A stretch of DNA of 57,046 nt from a virus, in IMG/VR virus record IMGVR_UViG_3300047359_000830, positions 1 to 57,046 of that record, one strand, 5' to 3'. The position numbers and the translations under genes were made by a program. The notes beneath the pieces are model-generated. The model saw nothing but the letters and a program-made list of their open reading frames with translations. It did not search any database and had not been told where the DNA came from. Positions within the stretch are counted from its first letter, which is position 1. Each line of letters opens with the position of its first letter. Of the stretch, positions 42,405 through 49,992 are shown piece by piece.

Positions 42405-42650
42405 ATGTCGAACATTAAAGGAACAATTTCAAGAGTTGCAGGTATCTCAGGCAGAGTTGGAGGCACAGGAAACATTCGTGCCAAACAAGTTCAAGTTGGT
42501 TCAGGTGGTGGTGCAACAGATTTATCTGCTAAATCTATCAACGAACTTGCAGATGTGAATGCAACAGAAACAGATGATGGTCTTCTTTCATATGACCAAG
42601 CATCAGATAAATGGACAACAACCACCACAATTGATGGTGGAACATTTTAA
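42405..42650 (+). CDS. Small fibre-module protein ending in DGGTF
   Basis: 81 aa. Begins NIKGTISRVAGISGRVGGTG; from about residue 42 it has the fibre-type segment SINELADVNATETDDGLLSY and QASDKWTTTTTIDGGTF. The C-terminus IDGGTF is shared exactly with the 42804 fibre, and NGGSF ends the 46688 protein. Probably an adaptor or a partial fibre module rather than a complete fibre. Confidence 0.65.
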   Translation: MSNIKGTISRVAGISGRVGGTGNIRAKQVQVGSGGGATDLSAKSINELADVNATETDDGLLSYDQASDKWTTTTTIDGGTF

Positions 42651-42653
42651 TTG

Positions 42654-42661
42654 TATAAATA
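42654..42661 (+). promoter_or_regulatory. Late promoter TATAAATA with long leader
   Basis: TATAAATA within TTGTAT-N8-ATACAA (42651-42670), a short inverted repeat. The next start codon is 142 nt downstream, so the mRNA would carry the structured leader described at 42680-42766. Confidence 0.6.
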
Positions 42662-42679
42662 CTAATACAACAAATCAAG

Positions 42680-42766
42680 GATACCAACCAGTGAAGGTAT
42701 CGACCCTCATAGTGAGAGGATAGAATTTTTTACATTATGTAATCACGACCTCGACAGTGACAGGTC
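42680..42766 (+). other. Structured leader in a 153-nt gene-free gap
   Basis: Hairpins GATACC 42680-42685 / GGTATC 42696-42701, CCTC 42705-42708 / GAGG 42716-42719, and GACCT 42747-42751 / AGGTC 42762-42766 occur between the late promoter and the 42804 fibre gene. The gap has no convincing open frame. A TAGGAAAATAAAA ribosome-binding site follows. Confidence 0.4.
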
Positions 42767-42803
42767 ATTTAAATAACAACATAATTTTTATAGGAAAATA
42801 AAA

Positions 42804-44402
42804 ATGGCAACAGTAATTCAGATTAAAAGAAGTACAGGTGTTTCAGCTCCAGCAGTCTCAGACTTATCGGAAGGTGAATTAGCCTATGTACAGGATAGGT
42901 CGAATTCAGGTGCTGGTGCGAAACTATACATTGAGTCAGTAGATTCAGATAACTCTACACCCCTAATCCAAGCGATTGGTGGTAAGTATTATACTGATAT
43001 TCTTTCTGGTTCTTCTGCTACACCATCCAACTTTAAAGTTGGTAATGGTTCAACTGCAGGTGCAAGTGTTTCACTAATGGAAGACAGTGATAACGGAACA
43101 AACTTTGTTGCGTTAAAAGCTGCTGATACATTAGCTGCATCAACAACCTTTACTTTACCTTCAGCAGACGGTTCTGCTAACCAAGTAATTGCAACAGACG
43201 GAAGTGGAGCACTTTCATTTGTATCAACAACTTCAACTTTAGCTGGTGCTTCAGACTCAGATATTTCTTCACCTACTTCAGCACAAATTCTTGTGCATGA
43301 CGGTTCAGATTCATTTGACAATGTTAGCGTATCAGGAGATGCAACATTAGCTGCAAACGGTGCTTTAACAATTGCTAACTCAGCAGTTGAAACAGCAATG
43401 ATTGCTGATGATGCAGTGACTTTAGATAAATTAGCAGACGCTTTATGGGTAACACAAGCAGAAGGTATCGGTTCAAACGATAACGACACTACTATACCTA
43501 CTTCAGCTGCTGTTAAAGACTATGTAGATAGTTTAGATAGAGATGACGATTTAAACATTGCAGGTTCTTCAGGAACAGGTACAGTTGATTTAGACACTCA
43601 ATCATTAACAGTCACAGGTACAGCAAACGAAGTTGAGACTTCAGCAAGTGGACAAACTATAACAGTTGGTCTTCCTAACGATGTCACAATTGCAAATAAC
43701 TTAACAGTTTCAGGAAACTTAATATCAGACGATATTACAACTGCAACTCTAACAACATCTGGTAACTTAACAGTCACAGGTAACTTGACAGTTAACGGTA
43801 CTACAACTACAGTAAACTCAACAACAGTAAATATTGCTGACCCTGTATTTGAACTAGGTGATGATTCTTCAGATGACAATCTTGACAGAGGTATTAAATT
43901 TAAGTACAACTCAGGTGGTGCTAAAATTGGTTTCTTTGGTATGGACGATACAGACGGTTCTTTCGTTGCTCTTACAAGTGCAACAGATAGTTCATCAGTA
44001 TTCTCTGGAACTGCCATGGCAGGTAAATTCGGAAACTTAACTCTTGCTAACGCAAGTATGAGTGGAAGTATTGACAACTATGCAGGTTCAGCTCCTACAG
44101 ATGGTCAGTTATTAATTGGAGATACTTCATCAGGAGTATTTGACGCTGCTACTTTAACTGCAGGAGAAGGACTTGACATCACTAATGGTGCAGGTGCTAT
44201 AACTCTTTCAGCAGAAGATGCAACATCATCCAATAAGGGTATCGCAAGTTTCTCAGGTTCTTACTTCACTGTAAGTTCAGGAGATGTAGCTATCAATGAC
44301 GCAACTACTACTGCAAAAGGTATTGCAAGTTTCCATGCGGATAACTTCACAGTATCAAGTGGTTCGGTTACAGTCACAGCTATAGACGGCGGAACATTTT
44401 AA
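42804..44402 (+). CDS. Tail-fibre protein (MATVIQxKRS type)
   Basis: 532 aa. N-terminus MATVIQIKRSTGVSAPAVSD / LSEGELAYVQD is a common attachment segment of marine T4-type fibres, repeated in the 44431 gene. The shaft is T/S/G/A-rich, with the recurrent module GNLTVNGTTTTVNSTTVNIAD (here near residues 325-350). The C-terminus repeats NKGIASFSGSYFTVSSGDVA twice and ends AIDGGTF. No globular receptor tip is obvious. Confidence 0.82.
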   Translation: MATVIQIKRSTGVSAPAVSDLSEGELAYVQDRSNSGAGAKLYIESVDSDNSTPLIQAIGGKYYTDILSGSSATPSNFKVGNGSTAGASVSLMEDSDNGTNFVALKAADTLAASTTFTLPSADGSANQVIATDGSGALSFVSTTSTLAGASDSDISSPTSAQILVHDGSDSFDNVSVSGDATLAANGALTIANSAVETAMIADDAVTLDKLADALWVTQAEGIGSNDNDTTIPTSAAVKDYVDSLDRDDDLNIAGSSGTGTVDLDTQSLTVTGTANEVETSASGQTITVGLPNDVTIANNLTVSGNLISDDITTATLTTSGNLTVTGNLTVNGTTTTVNSTTVNIADPVFELGDDSSDDNLDRGIKFKYNSGGAKIGFFGMDDTDGSFVALTSATDSSSVFSGTAMAGKFGNLTLANASMSGSIDNYAGSAPTDGQLLIGDTSSGVFDAATLTAGEGLDITNGAGAITLSAEDATSSNKGIASFSGSYFTVSSGDVAINDATTTAKGIASFHADNFTVSSGSVTVTAIDGGTF

Positions 44403-44430
44403 TAACGCTTAATTCTAACGGAGAATACAG

Positions 44431-45258
44431 ATGGCAACAGTAATTCAATTTAAAAGAAGTTCTACTCAGAACAGTGTGCCTGCAACTAGTGATTTATCAT
44501 TAGGTGAATTAGCAGTCAACACTTATCACGGTAGATTCTATACTGAAAAGAACGATGGTTCTGCTTCAGTCGTAGAAGTTGGGTCAAACCCAGCAACTCT
44601 TACTGTTAACGACGCATTCTCATTCCCAACTTCTGATGGTAACTCGAATCAAATCTTAAAGACTAACGGTTCAGGTACCTTAGATTGGTCAGACCAACCT
44701 AGTAGTGGTATTGTTATATTCACATATACATTAACTGGTACTACAACATCAATCACTGGAAACGATGATAGTTCAAACTCTCTCGTTTATCAGACTGGTT
44801 CAGAACAGGTATTCATAAACGGTGTTAAATTAGTTGGAGGTGGTGCAGATTATACTACAACCTCTTCGACTGTTATAACACTTGCTGAGAATGGCCTTTC
44901 TGGTGATGTTGTTCAAGTTGTTGCAATCACAGCGGCAAGTAACCTTGTACAAGGTTTCTTCACTGCTACTGCATTGACAGCGACTACTGCTAATCAGGTT
45001 TTATCGTCTAACGCAGTTGCGAATAAAGCGGTTAAATATGTAATTAATGCTACTCACGCATCGGCAGGAACTCACGCAGCTGAGGTTCTATTGATAAATG
45101 ATGGTACTAGTGCATATTTTGTACAATACGGTGATGTCTTTTCATCATCTTCACTTTTCACTTTGAGTTCAGATGTTAACTCAGGTAATATGAGACTTCT
45201 CATTACACCTGCAAACACTAACACAACAGTGGATACTTTCCAAATTAGACATAGTTAA
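44431..45258 (+). CDS. Fibre protein with HDGTSAYF-type head domain (copy 1)
   Basis: 275 aa with an ACGGAGAATACAG site. N-terminus MATVIQFKRSSTQNSVPATS matches the 42804 fibre. The centre contains QVFINGVKLVGGGADYTTTS, a fibre segment. The last about 75 residues (KYVINATHASAGTHAAEVLL / INDGTSAYFVQYGDVFSS / MRLLITPANTNTTVD) are a beta-sandwich-like domain also present in the next two fibre genes. Confidence 0.78.
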   Translation: MATVIQFKRSSTQNSVPATSDLSLGELAVNTYHGRFYTEKNDGSASVVEVGSNPATLTVNDAFSFPTSDGNSNQILKTNGSGTLDWSDQPSSGIVIFTYTLTGTTTSITGNDDSSNSLVYQTGSEQVFINGVKLVGGGADYTTTSSTVITLAENGLSGDVVQVVAITAASNLVQGFFTATALTATTANQVLSSNAVANKAVKYVINATHASAGTHAAEVLLINDGTSAYFVQYGDVFSSSSLFTLSSDVNSGNMRLLITPANTNTTVDTFQIRHS

Positions 45259-45268
45259 GGAGTAGAAA

Positions 45269-45679
45269 ATGGCTAAAACAAATGCATTTAAAATCGCAGA
45301 GTTAATAAGAGTCTTCTCTTACGATTCATCTGCTGATGTTATCACTACTTCTAAAGAACTAGATACTAAACATAGAACTTCAAGTTCTTTGACAACAACT
45401 GCAACTACAGAGGTAAATTTAGATACCTTTGCTCATGCTTCATATAGAGCAGCGAGATACATTGTAGCAATGTCAAGTGGTTCGGATTTCCATTCCACAG
45501 AAATAGTATTAGTACATGACGGAAGTGCAGTGACGATGACACAGTATGGTACACTTAAATCTGCCTCTTTGGCATCATTTGATTCAGATATTTCTGGAAC
45601 AGATGCGAGATTAAGAATAACTCCAGCGTCAAGCAGTTCTACAGTAATTAATATTCATAGAGTATTAGTTTCAGCGTAA
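45269..45679 (+). CDS. Fibre head-domain protein (copy 2)
   Basis: 136 aa, GGAG 6 nt before ATG. It is nearly all head domain: ARYIVAMSSGSDFHSTEIVL, VHDGSAVTMTQYGTL, ARLRITPASSSSTVINIHRV. The short N-terminus AKTNAFKIAELIRVFSYDSS resembles an attachment segment. It reads as a head domain that has separated from its shaft and may sit on another fibre. It is followed by a strong terminator. Confidence 0.72.
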   Translation: MAKTNAFKIAELIRVFSYDSSADVITTSKELDTKHRTSSSLTTTATTEVNLDTFAHASYRAARYIVAMSSGSDFHSTEIVLVHDGSAVTMTQYGTLKSASLASFDSDISGTDARLRITPASSSSTVINIHRVLVSA

Positions 45680-45699
45680 AACTTCTTTATATTATACGG

Positions 45700-45727
45700 A
45701 AAGGGGAACTTCGGTTCCCCTTTTTTT
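45700..45727 (+). terminator. Strong intrinsic terminator with UUCG loop
   Basis: AAAGGGGAAC (45700-45709), TTCG tetraloop, GTTCCCCTTT (45714-45723), continuing as seven Ts from 45721 to 45727. A 10-bp stem closed by C(UUCG)G, the most stable tetraloop. It ends the 42804-45679 fibre unit. Confidence 0.92.
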
Positions 45728-45747
45728 GTTCTTTATTTCTCAAATGT

Positions 45748-45755
45748 TATAAATA
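45748..45755 (+). promoter_or_regulatory. Late promoter TATAAATA after the terminator
   Basis: TATAAATA inside GTTATA-AATAG-TATAAC (45747-45763), 22 nt before ATG 45778. With the terminator it makes a clean transcription-unit boundary. Confidence 0.7.
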
Positions 45756-45777
45756 GTATAACACAAGAGATTCTTTT

Positions 45778-46611
45778 ATGGCAACAAAATCTAAATTTTA
45801 TGCAGACCTAGGATTAGAATCAGCAAGTAATTTGCAAGTTGATGGTAATGCAACCATTACAGGTGATTTAACAGTTAACGGTACAACGGTAACAGTTAAT
45901 TCTTCCCAAACTTCAGTAGCTGATTCAATGTTAGAACTTGCAAACGGCAATACATCTTCAGATACACTAGATATTGGGTTCTATGGTAATTACGATGATG
46001 GATTATCAGACAGTGGTGCTACAGAATTTACAGGTCTATTCAGAGATGCAACAGATTCCACATGGAAATTATTTGATGGTCTTGAAGTAGAACCTGGTTC
46101 AACTGTTAATATAACAGGAACAGGATATGCACTTGCAGACATACTCGTAGGAGATTTAACTGCAACAACTATCACTGCAACTAATAGTATCACAGGTGCT
46201 TCTATTGTTTTCCCAACATCAGATGGTACAAGTGGTCAGGCAATAGTCACAAATGGTTCAGGAACCTTATCCTTTGCAACAGTATCAGGTGGTTTAGACG
46301 GTGGAACTATAACAACTACATCAACAACTGCAACTACAATGGATAGTTTTGCAATAGGAACATATAGAAGTGCAAAATATCAAGTCTCTATATCAGATTC
46401 TACTAGTGGAGACTATCAACATACAGAAGTCTCAGTAGTTCATGACGGAACTAGTGCATACTTTACCCAATACGGAACAATAACAACAGATACAAGTGAA
46501 TTAGCTACTTTCGGAGTAGACATAAACATAAATACCCTTAGAATCAGAGTCACATCTGCCTCAGCAAATTCAACTGTATATAAATTTAAAAAAATACTTG
46601 TAGATATCTAA
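45778..46611 (+). CDS. Fibre protein with head domain (copy 3)
   Basis: 277 aa. N-terminus ATKSKFYADLGLESASNLQV, then the module GDLTVNGTTVTVNSSQTSVAD shared with the 42804 and 46948 fibres. The centre IGFYGNYDDGLSDSGATEFT is also modular. The C-terminal about 80 residues (AKYQVSISDSTSGDYQHTEV / VVHDGTSAYFTQYGTI / LRIRVTSASANSTVYKFKK) are the third copy of the head domain. Confidence 0.78.
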   Translation: MATKSKFYADLGLESASNLQVDGNATITGDLTVNGTTVTVNSSQTSVADSMLELANGNTSSDTLDIGFYGNYDDGLSDSGATEFTGLFRDATDSTWKLFDGLEVEPGSTVNITGTGYALADILVGDLTATTITATNSITGASIVFPTSDGTSGQAIVTNGSGTLSFATVSGGLDGGTITTTSTTATTMDSFAIGTYRSAKYQVSISDSTSGDYQHTEVSVVHDGTSAYFTQYGTITTDTSELATFGVDININTLRIRVTSASANSTVYKFKKILVDI

Positions 46612-46614
46612 AAA

Positions 46615-46639
46615 AAGTGCGTGCCGAGAGGACACACTT
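46615..46639 (+). other. Intergenic hairpin AAGTG...CACTT
   Basis: AAGTG-c-GT-g-CC-GAGA-GG-AC-a-CACTT: about 9 pairs with one mismatch and one bulge, 3 nt after the fibre stop. On the minus strand it would be followed by seven Ts, so it could end antisense transcription; on the plus strand there is no T run. Confidence 0.4.
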
Positions 46640-46641
46640 AT

Positions 46642-46649
46642 TATAAATA
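46642..46649 (+). promoter_or_regulatory. Late promoter TATAAATA in an 8-bp inverted repeat
   Basis: The element lies in TTATTATA-AATATCTG-TATAATAA (46637/46640 region to 46660), a perfect 8-bp repeat pair. ATG 46688 is 38 nt downstream, with AGGA as ribosome-binding site. Confidence 0.65.
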
Positions 46650-46687
46650 TCTGTATAATAACACATTCTTAGACTAGGACAACGAAT

Positions 46688-46948
46688 ATGGCAACAAAAA
46701 ACACATTTGTAGTAGAGTATGGGATTACAGTTGGTTCTACCGAAATTATCACTTCTTCTGGAAAACTTGCAGCTGCAGCGATTTCAGAATTAGATACAGA
46801 CAATCTTTCGGAAGGGTCATCAAATCAATACTTTACTAACGCAAGAGCTAGAACAGCTATTTCACTTGCATCAGGCGAAACAAATCTAAGTTATAACTCA
46901 TCAAATGGTGAACTCAGTTTACCAGGTGTTAACGGAGGGTCATTCTAA
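46688..46948 (+). CDS. Short fibre N-terminal module protein
   Basis: 86 aa. FVVEYGITVGSTEIITSSGK is the same N-terminal element as in the next gene (FNIKNGLSVGGVEVITSAGA), and the segment LSEGSSNQYFTNARARTAIS recurs there too. It ends GVNGGSF. It looks like a fibre reduced to its attachment part, or an adaptor. Its stop overlaps the next ATG. Confidence 0.65.
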   Translation: MATKNTFVVEYGITVGSTEIITSSGKLAAAAISELDTDNLSEGSSNQYFTNARARTAISLASGETNLSYNSSNGELSLPGVNGGSF

Positions 46949-48990
46949 TGGCAGGCGAAAAGAATTTTAATATTAAAAATGGTCTATCCGTTGGTGGTGT
47001 AGAAGTTATAACTAGTGCTGGTGCTTTAACAGGTACAGCAATTGTAGAATCAATTGACGATAGAGTCAATGCTCTATTAGTGGCAGGAACAGGAATCACA
47101 TTAACATATGATGATTCTGCTGGAAGTTTAACAGTATCAGGACAACAAGGTGATATCACAGGTATCGTTGCAGGTGCTGGTCTTACTGGTGATGCAACTT
47201 CAGGTGATGCAACATTAGCAGTTGGTGCTGGAACAGGTATGACTGTAAATGCAAATGACATTGCAATCGACTTCAAAGACGAAGATGACATGTCTTCAAA
47301 TAGTGCCACACACGCTGCAACACAACAATCAGTTAAAGCCTATGTTGATGCACAAATCTTAACAAAAGATAATACAGACGAAATTGCAGAAGGTTCAAGT
47401 AATCTTTACTTTACAGATGCAAGAGCAGAAGCAGTATCAATTAACAATGTTGTAGAAGATACATCTCCACAACTTGGTGCTAACTTAGACGGTCAATCAT
47501 TTGATATTACTACAACAGGTAAGGTTTTATACTCGAATGTATACTCTACAGAAGGTGACCTACCTAGTGCAAGTACATACCATGGTATGTTTGCTCATGT
47601 TCACGGAACTGGAGCAGGTTACTTTGCTCATTCTGGTGCATGGAAAAAATTACTAGATGAATCAAGTTCAACAACTGCAAACTTAACAGAAAATACCAAC
47701 TTATATTTCACAAACGAAAGAGTTGACGATAGAGTTAGTTCTCTATTAGTTGCAGGAACAAATATATCCACAACTTATGACGATGCAGCGGGAACTTTAA
47801 CAATTGCATCTTCAGGTAAAACAGAAGAAGAAATAGAAGATATCGTAAATGGTTTAGTAGTTGGTGGTACAAATATCACTTCTACATATGACGATACAGC
47901 GGGTACATTAACACTTTCAAACGATTATGGTGACGCACAAGTTCAAACATTCCTAGGTGGTGGTTCTTTATCAGGTCATATCATACCAAATGCTGATGTC
48001 ACATACGACTTAGGTTCTACTTCGAAACAATGGAGAGATATCTATGTTGGACCTGGGTCTTTATATGTTAACGGACAACAAGTAGTATCTGATAATTCAG
48101 GTACAATTACTGTTTCTGCAGATGTGAACCAAAATGTATCGGTTCAAACAAGTGGTTCAGGTGATGTAGAACTTAATCCTACTGGAACTGGTGCAATTCA
48201 ATTAAAAGGTGGAGTACAAATTACTGCAGGTAAGAATGTATCATCATCAGACGGAAATGCAATATCATTCTCAAACTCAATTGATGTAGATGCAATCGAA
48301 TCCAGAAGTACAGATACTAATCTAACATTGAGTGCAAACGGAACAGGTGTTGTTGCAGTTAGTGACTCACTAACAATTTCAGGTGACCTAACAGTATCAG
48401 GAACAACTACTACAGTTAACTCAGAAACAATCAACCTTGCAGATAATATTATTGCATTGAACTCAGACTTCACTTCAGGTTCACCAACACAAGATTCAGG
48501 AATCAGTATCACTAGAGGTGGTTCTGCATCTAAAACTCTTGTTTGGGACGAAACAAATGACAAGTGGACAGTAGGTTCAGAAACCTTTGTTGCATCAACC
48601 TTTGAGGGTAACCTAACAGGTAATGTCACAGGAACAGTTTCAGGAAATGCTGGTTCAGCAACAGTCTTAGAGACTGCAAGAACAATTAGTTTAGGTGGAG
48701 ACCTTTCAGGTTCTGCTTCATTCAATGGTTCTGCAGACATCTCAATCACAGCAACAATTGCAGATGATTCACATAATCATACAATTGCAAATGTCGATGG
48801 ATTACAGACCGCATTGAATACTAAATACGAGAGTGGTTCAAATGTATCATTAGGTACAGTAGCATCAGGTGCAATAACAATAACGAATGCCACAAATAGT
48901 GGTGGAACAGCAAGAAATATATATCAGTCAACATCAACTCCTTCTGGTTCAGATGGTGCAGTTGGTGACTTATGGATTTACTACTCTTAA
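46948..48990 (+). CDS. Large tail-fibre protein
   Basis: 680 aa. N-terminal attachment segment as in the 46688 protein; shaft units such as IDDRVNALLVAGTGITLTYD recur three times (VDDRVSSLLVAGTNISTTYD, VNGLVVGGTNITSTYDDTAG). It includes DVTYDLGSTSKQWRDIYVG, GDLTVSGTTTTVNSETINLAD and a collagen-free T/S/G-rich distal part ending STPSGSDGAVGDLWIYYS. This GDLW-type C-terminus is common in marine phage fibres. Confidence 0.83.
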   Translation: MAGEKNFNIKNGLSVGGVEVITSAGALTGTAIVESIDDRVNALLVAGTGITLTYDDSAGSLTVSGQQGDITGIVAGAGLTGDATSGDATLAVGAGTGMTVNANDIAIDFKDEDDMSSNSATHAATQQSVKAYVDAQILTKDNTDEIAEGSSNLYFTDARAEAVSINNVVEDTSPQLGANLDGQSFDITTTGKVLYSNVYSTEGDLPSASTYHGMFAHVHGTGAGYFAHSGAWKKLLDESSSTTANLTENTNLYFTNERVDDRVSSLLVAGTNISTTYDDAAGTLTIASSGKTEEEIEDIVNGLVVGGTNITSTYDDTAGTLTLSNDYGDAQVQTFLGGGSLSGHIIPNADVTYDLGSTSKQWRDIYVGPGSLYVNGQQVVSDNSGTITVSADVNQNVSVQTSGSGDVELNPTGTGAIQLKGGVQITAGKNVSSSDGNAISFSNSIDVDAIESRSTDTNLTLSANGTGVVAVSDSLTISGDLTVSGTTTTVNSETINLADNIIALNSDFTSGSPTQDSGISITRGGSASKTLVWDETNDKWTVGSETFVASTFEGNLTGNVTGTVSGNAGSATVLETARTISLGGDLSGSASFNGSADISITATIADDSHNHTIANVDGLQTALNTKYESGSNVSLGTVASGAITITNATNSGGTARNIYQSTSTPSGSDGAVGDLWIYYS

Positions 48991-49008
48991 TTGAGTAAGG
49001 TGAAATAA

Positions 49009-49959
49009 ATGGTAACAGGTAATCAGAAGGTTAAAACCCCAGCTGGATGGAATTCAACCAGAGGGGCATGGGTAAAAACAGGTTCGACAACTTGGAAAGA
49101 TGTTGACCAGATTTATGTAAAAACTCCATCAGGTTGGAATAATGCATCAGGTCAGGCAATAGTTCAAGCACCTTATCCTTATATTGCAAATGGTCAACAA
49201 CCATATATTGCAAATGCACAACAACCTTACCCTTATATTGCAAATAATCAGACCCCATATATTGCGAATGCACAACAACCTTATCCGTATATTGCTAATG
49301 GTGGTCAACCTTATATTGCGAATGCACAACAACCTTATCCTTATATAGCAAACAGTCAGACTCCTTACATAGCAAATAGTCAAACACCGTTTACATATCA
49401 GAATAGAAGTCCTTTTACATACAGAAATCCTGTAAATAGTCAGACACCTTTTACATACAGTAATAGAAGTCCATTCACATATAGAAATCCTGTAAATGGT
49501 CAACAACCTTTTACATACAGTAATAGAAGTCCTTTTACATATAGAAATCCTGTAAATGGCCAGAGTCCTTTCACATATCAGGCAAGAAGTCCATTCACTT
49601 ACAGAAATCCTGTAGGTTATCGTGTACCTTACATTGCAAACGGAAGAAGTCCATTTACATACAGAAACCCATTCACATATAGGGTTCCTTATATTGCGAA
49701 TGCAAGAAATCCGTTCACATACAGAAACCCATTCACATATAGGGTTCCTTATATTGCGAATGCAAGACAACCGTACATTGCGAATGCAAGACAACCTTAT
49801 ATAGCAAATGGTCAACAACCATTCTCAGGTAATGCTCAGAATCCGTTTACATATCCATTCTTGTATCAGGCACCATATCCATTCTATCAACCGTTCGGCG
49901 GAGGCGGAGGTGGCGGAGGTGGCTTCAATAGCTATATGCCACACTTCGACATGAGATAA
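49009..49959 (+). CDS. Pro/Tyr repeat adhesin with Gly-rich C-terminus
   Basis: 316 aa. N-terminal 55 residues carry WNSTRGAWVKTGSTTWKDVD and QIYVKTPSGWN, phage-fibre beta-hairpin units. Residues about 56-285 are dense repeats: NGQQPYIANAQQPYPYIAN, RSPFTYRNPVNGQ, RNPFTYRVPYIANA. A 60-bp unit (20 aa) is tandemly repeated at 49657-49767. It ends with a run of nine Gly and FNSYMPHFDMR. The residue set (Q, P, Y, F, N, A, R, T) resembles gluten-like or prion-like low-complexity proteins. Next to modifying-enzyme-like genes. Confidence 0.72.
   Translation: MVTGNQKVKTPAGWNSTRGAWVKTGSTTWKDVDQIYVKTPSGWNNASGQAIVQAPYPYIANGQQPYIANAQQPYPYIANNQTPYIANAQQPYPYIANGGQPYIANAQQPYPYIANSQTPYIANSQTPFTYQNRSPFTYRNPVNSQTPFTYSNRSPFTYRNPVNGQQPFTYSNRSPFTYRNPVNGQSPFTYQARSPFTYRNPVGYRVPYIANGRSPFTYRNPFTYRVPYIANARNPFTYRNPFTYRVPYIANARQPYIANARQPYIANGQQPFSGNAQNPFTYPFLYQAPYPFYQPFGGGGGGGGGFNSYMPHFDMR
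49657..49767 (+). repeat. Tandem 60-bp repeat in the 49009 gene
   Basis: Two units of period 60; positions 49657-49707 and 49717-49767 are identical over 51 nt. The unit encodes 20 residues including RNPFTYRVPYIANA. Perfect third positions indicate recent duplication. Confidence 0.85.
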
Positions 49960-49992
49960 TGAATATGAATATATTAAGAGGAGTTAAATAAC

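Noticed and set aside
42989-43489. Minus-strand frame of 166 codons inside a fibre gene (also 43598-44077 and 48198-48749)
   Set aside because: Antisense of Thr/Ser/Gly-rich fibre repeats; such frames arise whenever stop codons are rare on the complementary strand.
49147-49818. Long minus-strand frame of 223 codons opposite a repeat adhesin (also 41307-41918 and 50212-50547)
   Set aside because: The frames are by-products of the repeated codon pattern on the plus strand; they have repetitive Cys/Ile/Arg-rich translations and no ribosome-binding site.
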